From positions 1 through 6,922 of the forward strand of contig DVOR01000069.1 of the NCBI GenBank assembly GCA_018713405.1: DNA of 6,922 bases, in the 5' to 3' direction. The DNA comes from Candidatus Spyradenecus faecavium (GTDB lineage Bacteria > Verrucomicrobiota > Kiritimatiellia > RFP12 > DVOR01). Shown here in pieces: positions 1-5,563 of the stretch. Made by a program: the position numbers and the translations under genes. The notes under the pieces are model-generated. The model was not told where the DNA came from and searched no databases. It saw nothing but the letters and a program-made list of their open reading frames with translations. Position 1 is the stretch's first letter; the number at the start of each line of letters is the position of its first letter.

Positions 1-1
1 A

Positions 2-706
2 CCCGCCGGCGATGGAGACGCGGAGGTTGGGGCGCTCGGCCAGGAGCGGCAGGGCCTCCAGGAAGTCGGCGAGGTCGGAGAGGTCGGCCCGCAGGGAGAG
101 GACGGCCAGGCGGAAGAGCTGGGAGGCACCCTTGGGGCGGACGGGCGGCGGCGGGAGCGGCATGACGGCCGGCGCGGGCAGGGGCGGGATGACGGCGATG
201 CGCCCCAGCAGGCCCGTCTCGCGCAGGCCCGCGGGGCGGCAGGGCGCGTCGGCGACGACCAGCCCCACGGCGCGGAGGGAGCGTTTGCTGCGGGCGCGCG
301 CCCAGGCCGTCAGGTCGTGGCCCGAGGCCGTGCGCCACTCGAAGACCAGCCGCACGCCGAAGAGCCAGGCGAGCAGCGTGCCCACCCGCACGGCGCGGTC
401 GGCGCAGTGGACGGCGTCGTAGCGCGTGTGGAGGAGGAGCCGGGCGGCGGCCAGGGCTGTGACGAAGGTGGCCCAGCGGCGGCGCAGGCCCGTGCCGTAG
501 GGCGGGAGCGAGCGCGCGAAGGGCACGGGCAGCGTGCGGTAGACATGGTCGGCCAGGCCCTTGGGCCACGCGTCCCCCCGGGGCAGGGTCAGCACATCCA
601 CCGAGAGGCCCGCGCGCCGCATGAGCGTGAGCATCTCGAAGGTGCGCCGCGCGTGCGGGGTCTCGGCCCGCAACGCCTGGGTGTGGATGTAGAGGACGCG
701 CGGCAT
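2..706 (-). CDS. Glycosyltransferase, GT-B fold (family 4/1-like), C-terminus cut by window edge
   Basis: The frame opens at ATG 706 and stays open to the left edge, giving 235 residues with no stop. The N-terminus (RVLYIHTQ, then LMRRAGLSVDVLTLPRG at 29-44) has the first beta-alpha-beta of a GT-B Rossmann domain. Residues 97-125 (YDAVHCADRA ... LLAWLFGVRLVFEWR) match the conserved second part of family 4 N-domains. A proline-rich linker at about 173-190 leads to FRLAVLSLRADLSDLADFLEALPLL and LRVSIAGG, typical of the start of the C-terminal nucleotide-sugar-binding domain. The catalytic EX7E region lies outside the window. The start is 5 nt after the thrB stop with no strong ribosome site, so it is probably translated by coupling within a thrB operon. 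The sugar donor and acceptor cannot be told. Known of the family: transfer of a sugar from a nucleotide donor, often for cell-surface glycans. Confidence 0.85.
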   Translation of the reverse strand, partial: MPRVLYIHTQALRAETPHARRTFEMLTLMRRAGLSVDVLTLPRGDAWPKGLADHVYRTLPVPFARSLPPYGTGLRRRWATFVTALAAARLLLHTRYDAVHCADRAVRVGTLLAWLFGVRLVFEWRTASGHDLTAWARARSKRSLRAVGLVVADAPCRPAGLRETGLLGRIAVIPPLPAPAVMPLPPPPVRPKGASQLFRLAVLSLRADLSDLADFLEALPLLAERPNLRVSIAGG

Positions 707-711
707 CGCAC

Positions 712-1611
712 TCAGAGCAGGCGGAGCTGGGCGCCCTGGCGGTGGACGTGCATCTTGCGGACCGTCCACTCCACGTCGAGGCCCGAGACGTAGTCGCGCA
801 GGCGCTTGCCGAGGGCGTCGTCGTCGTCGATGGCCACGGCCACGATGGTGGGGCCGGCGCCGGAGATGTAGGCCGCGACGGCCTCGGTCTCCTCCGCCGC
901 GAAGCGGAGCACGTCGGCGCCCTGCGGGATGAGCTGCAGGCGGTATTCCTGGTGGATGCGGTCCTTCATGCCGGCGCGGATGAGGCGCGGGTCGGCCCGC
1001 TCCAGCCCCTCGAGCAGGATGGGCACGCGGGAGAGGTTGTAGATGCAGTCCGTGAGGGAGTAGGTCTTCGGCAGGGCGGCGCGGGCGGCCTCGGTGGGCA
1101 CGCGGACGTCAGGCATCATGGCGTAGAAGCTGAGGCGGTCGCTGATGGGGTAGCGGTGCCAGTAGACCAGGCCGTCCTCGACCACCGCCGCGACGAAGCC
1201 GCCCAGGGTGGCCGGCGCCACGTTGTCGGGGTGGCCCTCGATGCGGGTGGCCGTGCGCAGGATCTGCTCCGTGTCCATCGCCAGCTCGCCCAGGGTGTTC
1301 GCCGCCATCACGCCCGCCACCACGCAGGTGGAACTGGAGCCGAGCCCCGAGCAGACGGGCAGGTCGGTGTCGAAGGCGATGCGCAGGTTCGGCGCCAGGC
1401 GGCCGTGCTGCGCCAGCACCTCGCGGACCGTGGTGTAGAGCAGGTTCTTCTCCGGCTCGGCGAACTCCGGCAGGCAGCCCTCGATGCGCAGGCGCTCAGG
1501 GCAGTCCGTGTCGAAGACGAACCGGTTGTACATGTCAAAGGCCAGGCCCATCACGTCGAAGCCCGGGCCCACGTTGGCGCTCGTCGCCGGCACCGAAATC
1601 TTGAATCTCAT
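712..1611 (-). CDS. thrB: Homoserine kinase
   Basis: Phosphorylates L-homoserine with ATP to O-phosphohomoserine, the step before threonine synthase; cytosolic. The 299-residue length suits the family (E. coli about 310). GHMP-kinase motifs appear in order: PATSANVGPGFD at 8-19, the ATP-binding PVCSGLGSSST at 85-95, EGHPDN at 125-130, and the C-terminal SGAGPT at 250-255. The ATG at 1611 is chosen because AGAGG lies 7 nt upstream and residue 2 begins the usual RFKISVPATSANVGPGFD opening. An in-frame ATG 36 nt further upstream overlaps the -10 box and cannot be the start. The gene is first in a minus-strand operon with the glycosyltransferase. No other threonine gene is in the window. Other GHMP kinases are possible, but the motif set and N-terminus favour ThrB strongly. 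Confidence 0.95.
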   Translation of the reverse strand: MRFKISVPATSANVGPGFDVMGLAFDMYNRFVFDTDCPERLRIEGCLPEFAEPEKNLLYTTVREVLAQHGRLAPNLRIAFDTDLPVCSGLGSSSTCVVAGVMAANTLGELAMDTEQILRTATRIEGHPDNVAPATLGGFVAAVVEDGLVYWHRYPISDRLSFYAMMPDVRVPTEAARAALPKTYSLTDCIYNLSRVPILLEGLERADPRLIRAGMKDRIHQEYRLQLIPQGADVLRFAAEETEAVAAYISGAGPTIVAVAIDDDDALGKRLRDYVSGLDVEWTVRKMHVHRQGAQLRLL

Positions 1612-1637
1612 CTTCTGTCCTCTCGCATAACCGCGAT

Positions 1638-1646
1638 AGTATAGCA
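1638..1646 (-). promoter_or_regulatory. thrB: Extended -10 promoter for thrB
   Basis: Reading the minus strand, TGC-TATACT ends 26 nt before the thrB ATG. This is an extended -10. The hexamer 17 bp upstream reads ATGCGT, a poor -35. The predicted start is near 1631, giving a leader of about 20 nt that holds the AGAGG ribosome site. The inverted-repeat element at 1711-1787 lies upstream. Confidence 0.6.
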
Positions 1647-1710
1647 CACCCGCCCTCGCGACGCATCTGCCTCCCGGCGCACCAAGAGTGCCCGGAAAAT
1701 CGTGGGGGAC

Positions 1711-1787
1711 ACAGCGTGACGCGGCGCAGGGAAACCGCAGATTGCGCAGATTGGGGCAGATTAGGGGCGTGCTACCGCACGCAGGAC
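1711..1787 (-). repeat. Dispersed intergenic repeat, copy A (upstream of thrB)
   Basis: Read on the minus strand, this 77-nt stretch aligns with 5413-5490 on the plus strand at about 69 of 78 columns by eye, with one gap and mostly transition differences. It begins with the hairpin GCGTGC-GGTA-GCACGC (1767-1782), followed by three AATCTGC words and then a C/G-rich tail ending GCTGT. It lies about 100 nt upstream of thrB, pointing toward it, just as the other copy points toward pdxA. Confidence 0.85.
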
Positions 1788-1801
1788 GCAGAAGAGGAGG
1801 G

Positions 1802-1824
1802 TTGGAAGTTTAGAAGCTTGGAAG
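1802..1824 (+). repeat. Short tandem repeat, TTGGAAG-like
   Basis: TTGGAAG, TTTAGAAG and CTTGGAAG follow one another with a period of about 8 nt. The units are imperfect. The tract sits between repeat copy A and the 9-nt GTCCTATTC repeats and has no coding role that I can see. Confidence 0.5.
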
Positions 1825-1841
1825 GCTGGTCTAGACACACC

Positions 1842-1868
1842 GTCCTATTCGTCCTATTTGTCCTACCG
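1842..1868 (+). repeat. Short tandem repeat, three 9-nt units
   Basis: GTCCTATTC, GTCCTATTT and GTCCTACCG are head to tail, with the third unit degenerate. The last unit runs into the first hairpin of the cluster at 1867. Confidence 0.75.
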
Positions 1869-1962
1869 TGCCGCTTGGCACGTCTCGGTTAGACACGTCC
1901 GCAGGACGTGCCGGGGGTGCAGGGAGAACTTCTCCCTGCCGGGGCGTGGGGCAGCGCCCCAC
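1867..1962. repeat. Cluster of four perfect hairpins
   Basis: Four palindromes lie within 96 nt. They are CGTGCC-GCTT-GGCACG (1867-1882), CACGTCC-GCA-GGACGTG (1894-1910), a 21-nt near-perfect palindrome with arms GCAGGGAGAA and TTCTCCCTGC around one C (1919-1939), and GTGGGGC-AGC-GCCCCAC (1946-1962). The gaps between them are 11, 8 and 6 nt. About two thirds of the bases can pair locally on either strand. None is followed directly by a T-run, so they do not look like ordinary terminators. They resemble the palindrome in the 77-nt repeat in having a small loop closed by a G-C-rich stem. A structured RNA or short palindromic repeats spread by a REP-like process would both fit. Confidence 0.75.
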
Positions 1963-2051
1963 ACTCCTCCAATCCCACTCCCCCCCTTTTCCTTTCCTTC
2001 GACTCCTTTGTGTTTTCCCCTGACACTGCTGGACGCACGCGGAGGGTGCCC

Positions 2052-2088
2052 GGCAAAAAAGATGGATGGGCGGTGTCATCTTTTCGCC
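2052..2088. terminator. Possible weak bidirectional terminator hairpin
   Basis: AAAAGATG (2057-2064) pairs with CATCTTTT (2077-2084) around a 12-nt loop, extended by GGC/GCC across a small internal loop. A- and T-runs lie inside the stem on both strands. It could end transcription in either direction but lacks a clear T-run beyond the stem. Confidence 0.3.
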
Positions 2089-2142
2089 GTCCCGGCGTAA
2101 ACCTCCAGTGATGAAGCCGTGGAAGAGGCATTCGTCGGCGTA

Positions 2143-2187
2143 GCCATCCGGCGATGGCGCGTTTCTGGAACCCAAGGACGGGTTTCC
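2143..2187. repeat. Two further hairpins before the small gene
   Basis: GCCATC-CGGC-GATGGC (2143-2158) is a perfect 6-bp stem with a tetraloop. GGAACCC (2167-2173) pairs with GGGTTTCC (2180-2187) with one bulged base around a 6-nt loop. They lie 30-80 nt before the ribosome site of the small ORF and could be its structured leader or more of the palindrome family upstream. Confidence 0.45.
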
Positions 2188-2227
2188 ATCTCCGCGGCAC
2201 GCATCGCAACTCGCAAAGGAGTCAACC

Positions 2228-2398
2228 ATGGGCTTTCTCGAAGACTTCCAGAAGGGTTTCCAGCAGGCTAAGGGGCGGACCTCCACCGGCCAGGCGCTCG
2301 CCGCCTCCGCGCTTGTCGCGGGCGTCGTCGCCGCCGCGAAGGCGCTCTCCGGCGCGTCGAGCACGCCGTCGAAGAAGACGACGAAGCCGCGTCAGTGA
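2228..2398 (+). CDS. Small hypothetical protein, 56 residues, Ala-rich with basic tail
   Basis: I do not recognise this protein. ATG 2228 has a good ribosome site, GGAG with a 6-nt spacer (2218-2221). The product has an amphipathic start (MGFLEDFQKGFQQAKG), an alanine-rich hydrophobic stretch at about 24-41 (ALAASALVAGVVAAAKAL) and a basic, Ser/Thr/Lys-rich tail ending KKTTKPRQ. The hydrophobic stretch could lie on or cross a membrane. Longer open frames on both strands overlap it, but they lack ribosome sites, and one runs through the downstream tRNA. A G-C-rich hairpin follows 19 nt after the stop. No promoter was recognised upstream. It might be a free-standing small membrane-associated protein; no partner is indicated by the neighbours. 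Confidence 0.6.
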   Translation: MGFLEDFQKGFQQAKGRTSTGQALAASALVAGVVAAAKALSGASSTPSKKTTKPRQ

Positions 2399-2417
2399 GG
2401 CGCGCGCAACGCCGTGT

Positions 2418-2439
2418 CGCGGGGCCTCGGTGCCCCGCG
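2418..2439 (+). terminator. Hairpin after the small ORF, possible terminator without T-run
   Basis: CGCGGGGC pairs perfectly with GCCCCGCG around a CTCGGT loop, 19 nt after the stop of the small ORF. It is a strong stem, but no T-run follows, so it may stabilise the 3' end rather than terminate. Confidence 0.4.
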
Positions 2440-2495
2440 CACGCGGCCTTGCCGCCGCTTTCCAGATCCTGGGTGACCGGGCGTCCAGCCTCAGA

Positions 2496-2524
2496 CGGAG
2501 GTCCGCCTCCGCCGGCGTGTCTTT
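2496..2524 (+). terminator. Second hairpin with TCTTTT tract, weak terminator candidate
   Basis: CGGAGG-TCCG-CCTCCG (2496-2511) is followed after about 8 nt by TCTTTT (2519-2524). The spacing is longer than in a typical intrinsic terminator. Together with the stem at 2418 it separates the small ORF from the tRNA promoter. Confidence 0.35.
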
Positions 2525-2601
2525 TCCCCCCGCGCCCCTTTCGCGCCTGACCGCCCGGCCCCCCGGTTTCGCGGTTTTGCGGCAAGCGCGGCGGAAGAGG
2601 C

Positions 2602-2630
2602 TTGCGGGGAGCGGGGAAGTGTGGTATACT
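2602..2630 (+). promoter_or_regulatory. Promoter for tRNA-Arg and the purH-like operon
   Basis: TGG-TATACT (2622-2630) is an extended -10. TTGCGG (2602-2607) lies 17 bp upstream as a partial -35. The predicted start is near 2637, about 10 nt before the mature tRNA. No other promoter is seen between the tRNA and the purH-like gene. Confidence 0.7.
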
Positions 2631-2646
2631 GCGGTCATTCTTTTGC

Positions 2647-2723
2647 GCGATTGTAGCTCAATTGGATAGAGCGTTGGCCTCCGAAGCCAAAGGTTGCGGG
2701 TTCGACCCCCGCCTTTCGCACCA
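2647..2723 (+). tRNA. tRNA-Arg, anticodon CCG, CCA encoded
   Basis: The 77-nt cloverleaf has a D-arm with stem GCTC/GAGC (loop AATTGGATA), an anticodon arm TTGGC-CTCCGAA-GCCAA with CCG at 2681-2683, variable loop AGGTT, a T-arm GCGGG-TTCGACC-CCCGC, discriminator A2720 and encoded CCA (2721-2723). CCG reads CGG, arginine. Positions 8-9 (TA) fix the acceptor 5' strand as GCGATTG (2647-2653). Against CTTTCGC (2713-2719) this gives five pairs and two T-T oppositions at the fifth and sixth pairs. Every other arm is intact, so it is probably functional, but the stem is weak. A GCGAAAG strand would pair perfectly. The 3' end is 18 nt before the start codon of the next gene, so one transcript probably carries both, with RNase P and a 3' nuclease freeing the tRNA. 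Confidence 0.93.
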
Positions 2724-2741
2724 TTTCCCGGGAGCGTAACC

Positions 2742-3995
<1,254 letters not shown>

Positions 3996-4003
3996 GGTGC
4001 CCC

Positions 4004-4597
4004 ATGCGCGCGTGGACGGTCTTGGCGGTTGGTGCGGCGTTGCTCGGCGCGGGATGCGCGGCGACGATGGAGGGCTATGCCGACCCGGCCGCCCTCACGC
4101 TGAAGAGTCCCGTGGTCAAGGCCACCACGCTCGACATCCCCGTGCGCTTCTTTGAGGAGGAGCTCGCCTCGCGGTGGCAGCACCACGGGATGGGGATCAT
4201 CAACGACCAAGAGACCTTCCAGAAGCTCTGGAAGATGTATGCCGCCGAGGTCACGGCTTTGCCGCCGGCGGTGGACTTCGAGAACTTCGCCGTCCTCTTC
4301 GTCTACGACCCGGAGCACTACAATCTGGTGGACATCCGGGGGCTCAACGTGTGGCAGGGCATCGCCAACCCCATCGTGGCGCACACGGATTGGACGCTCA
4401 CCATCGGCGGCGACCCCATGATGCGCAAGATCAACACGCAGAAAGGCAAGCCCGTGCCCGAGCCGAAGGTCAACGTGGCGCTCCTGCCCATCCTGCGCAA
4501 CTCGCCCCGCCACCCCGGCGTGACCGCGCTCCTGGTGGAAGGCAACCCGGAGGATGAGGGCGCCAGCCGCGTCATCCCCGTGCCGGAGGCACCCTGA
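4004..4597 (+). CDS. Putative lipoprotein of unknown function
   Basis: I do not recognise this 197-residue protein. Arg2 and a hydrophobic stretch lead to LLGAGC with Cys18, a likely lipobox, although Gly at -3 is unusual, so lipidation is inferred. After a short linker the body runs through INDQETFQKLWKMYAAEV, LPPAVDFENFAVLFVYDP, LVDIRGLNVW and NVALLPILRNS. The pattern of a short helix, then 'vDF..f.vl.v', resembles small secreted domains of the PrcB C-terminal type, but this is a weak impression. The start at 4004 follows the purH-like stop by 8 nt, with GAGGTG overlapping that stop as ribosome site; frames running back into the purH-like gene are shadows. It is the second protein gene of the operon and ends 4 nt before the next. 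Confidence 0.8.
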   Translation: MRAWTVLAVGAALLGAGCAATMEGYADPAALTLKSPVVKATTLDIPVRFFEEELASRWQHHGMGIINDQETFQKLWKMYAAEVTALPPAVDFENFAVLFVYDPEHYNLVDIRGLNVWQGIANPIVAHTDWTLTIGGDPMMRKINTQKGKPVPEPKVNVALLPILRNSPRHPGVTALLVEGNPEDEGASRVIPVPEAP

Positions 4598-4601
4598 GGC
4601 C

Positions 4602-5321
4602 ATGCACCGGCAGCTCACTTTCCGTGAGGCCTGCGCCCGCCTGCGCATCCCCGAGCAACGCCTGCGCGACGCCGTGAAGTACGGCGAGGTGCCTTGCCGC
4701 AAGCAGGGCGACGACGTCGTCTTCGACGCGGAGGCGCTGGACGCCTGGGGCTCCAACCGCATCCTCTCCATGCGCCAGCGCGACCTGCTCCCCGAGCATC
4801 TCGCCGCCACGCGCCAGGACTCCAAGGTGCCCGCCGAGGACATCCTCCTGCCGCACCTGCTCAAGCCCGGCTACATCGACCTCGATTTCCGCGCCAAGAC
4901 CCGCGCCGGCGTCATCCGCGACCTGGTGGGCCGCGCCGCGGAGCTGGAGTTGCTCTACGATCCCGGCGACCTGCTCGCCCAGCTGGAGGAACGCGAGGCC
5001 CTCGCCTCCACGGCCCTCCCCGGCGGCATCGCCCTGCCGCACCCGCACCACCAGGACCCTTACCTCATCACCGAGCCCTTCATGCTTCTGGCCCGCGTGC
5101 GCAAGCCCATCTGGTTCGGCGCGCCGGACGACGCGCCCACCGACCTCTTTTGCCTGATTTGCTGCGGCGAGAATATGCGTCACCTCCACGTGTTGGCGCG
5201 CCTGTGCATGATGATCCGCGAGACGGACTTCCTTGGCGCCGTCCGCGCCGCCGCCACGCCCGAAGAAGCCCTCGAGGCCGCCTTCGCCGCCGAACGGACC
5301 GTCCTCGCCTCGTTGCGCTGA
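4602..5321 (+). CDS. HTH-EIIA fusion: winged-helix/excisionase-type domain plus PTS EIIA type-2 domain
   Basis: 239 residues. Residues 4-50 (LTFREACARLRIPEQRLRDA ... GEVPCRKQGDDVVFDAEALDAW) follow the excisionase/MerR-like HTH pattern: a recognition helix, a GEVP turn and a final 'ald.W' helix. Residues from about 78 form a PtsN/FruA-type EIIA domain. The motif GGIALPHPHH at 141-150 places His147 as the likely phosphorylated histidine, and HLHVLARL at 194-201 fits the second conserved His (His194 by alignment). No EIIB, EIIC, HPr or enzyme I gene lies nearby, so a regulatory role, as in PtsN, is more likely than sugar uptake. Inference: phosphorylation of the EIIA part could set DNA binding by the HTH part. 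Start ATG 4602 is 4 nt after the lipoprotein stop with only a close GAGG, suggesting coupled translation. It is the last gene of the operon. Confidence 0.85.
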   Translation: MHRQLTFREACARLRIPEQRLRDAVKYGEVPCRKQGDDVVFDAEALDAWGSNRILSMRQRDLLPEHLAATRQDSKVPAEDILLPHLLKPGYIDLDFRAKTRAGVIRDLVGRAAELELLYDPGDLLAQLEEREALASTALPGGIALPHPHHQDPYLITEPFMLLARVRKPIWFGAPDDAPTDLFCLICCGENMRHLHVLARLCMMIRETDFLGAVRAAATPEEALEAAFAAERTVLASLR

Positions 5322-5342
5322 GCCCCGCGTGCGTCGCAGGGG

Positions 5343-5371
5343 ATTCAGGAGGAACACGAGATTCAGGAGGA
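5343..5371 (+). repeat. Direct repeat ATTCAGGAGGA, two copies
   Basis: ATTCAGGAGGA occurs at 5343-5353 and 5361-5371, a period of 18 nt. Each copy holds AGGAGG, but no start codon with a usable spacer and frame follows, so they are not ribosome sites for a gene I can see. Confidence 0.75.
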
Positions 5372-5412
5372 TGTGCGCCTGCGCGCCCCCACATCTGTTT
5401 CCCAATCTGGCA

Positions 5413-5490
5413 GTCCTGCGTGCGGTAGCACGCCCTTAATCTGCTCCCAATCTGCGAAATCTGCGATTCCCCTGTGCCGTGTCGTGCTGT
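5413..5490 (+). repeat. Dispersed intergenic repeat, copy B (upstream of pdxA)
   Basis: This copy is 78 nt and matches the minus-strand reading of 1711-1787. It holds the hairpin GCGTGC-GGTA-GCACGC (5418-5433) and AATCTGC at 5438-5444, 5449-5455 and 5458-5464. A degenerate AATCTGG sits just before it at 5404. It ends 73 nt before the pdxA start codon. Confidence 0.85.
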
Positions 5491-5548
5491 GTTTCCCCGG
5501 GCCCCCCAGAGCAAGACCGTTGTCGGGGCGGGAGGGGCGGCGGCATTG

Positions 5549-5557
5549 TGTTATAAT
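5549..5557 (+). promoter_or_regulatory. pdxA: Extended -10 promoter for pdxA, leaderless arrangement
   Basis: TGT-TATAAT is a consensus extended -10. No -35 is seen at normal spacing. Only six bases (GGCGGC) separate it from the pdxA ATG, so the normal start point falls on the A of the start codon. No ribosome site can fit in the transcript. Confidence 0.72.
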
Positions 5558-5563
5558 GGCGGC

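Larger units (their letters stand above)
1647..2217. other. Gene-poor intergenic mosaic of repeats and hairpins
   Basis: I find no convincing gene in this stretch. Reading left to right it holds: a 77-nt repeat copy (1711-1787); a TTGGAAG-like tandem tract (about 1802-1824); three 9-nt GTCCTATTC-like units (1842-1868); four perfect hairpins in 96 nt (1867-1962); a pyrimidine-rich tract (about 1964-2020); and three looser hairpins (2052-2088, 2143-2158, 2167-2187). The minus strand carries a long open frame across it (to 1831), but that frame translates the palindromes themselves, has no ribosome site, and overlaps the small gene at 2228. A structured RNA or a nest of dispersed repeats are both possible. 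Confidence 0.7.
5322..5548. other. Intergenic region between the HTH-EIIA gene and pdxA
   Basis: I find no gene here. It holds an 11-nt direct repeat (5343-5371), the second copy of the 77-nt repeat (5413-5490), and G/C-rich DNA up to the pdxA promoter. CCCCGCG at 5324-5330 can pair with CGCAGGGG at 5335-5342 with one bulge as a weak stem after the operon; no T-run follows. Confidence 0.6.

Noticed and set aside
742..1644. A 300-codon plus-strand frame opposite thrB
   Set aside because: thrB has all GHMP motifs on the other strand; this frame is rich in His, Arg, Gly and Val and shows no domain pattern.
1612..1647. An earlier thrB start at 1647
   Set aside because: The codon overlaps the -10 region and would precede the predicted transcript start. 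The ATG at 1611 has a ribosome site and opens the conserved N-terminus.
1711..1962. A CRISPR array
   Set aside because: The repeats are short, differ from one another, and are not separated by unique spacers of even length. No cas gene is present.
2052..2217. A riboswitch in front of the small ORF
   Set aside because: Several hairpins are present, but I could not match the conserved cores of the riboswitch classes I compared by eye (c-di-GMP, SAM, THF). A covariance-model search would decide.
1831..2364. A 177-codon minus-strand frame, with another at 1889-2209, across the hairpin region
   Set aside because: It translates the palindromes and the pyrimidine tract, is rich in Arg, Pro, Ser and Gly, has no ribosome site and overlaps the small ORF at 2228. 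Similar frames could appear wherever the repeats are copied, so a database hit would not prove a protein.
2154..2669. A 171-codon plus-strand frame spanning the small gene, the tRNA promoter and part of the tRNA
   Set aside because: It runs through the promoter into the tRNA, is Arg/Ser/Pro-rich and has no ribosome site. The 56-codon frame inside it has a better start.
4572..5405. A 277-codon minus-strand frame opposite the HTH-EIIA gene
   Set aside because: The plus-strand protein has recognisable HTH and EIIA motifs; the antisense product shows none.
5474..5563. An earlier pdxA start at 5474
   Set aside because: The 30 extra residues do not resemble PdxA and the region includes repeat copy B and the promoter.
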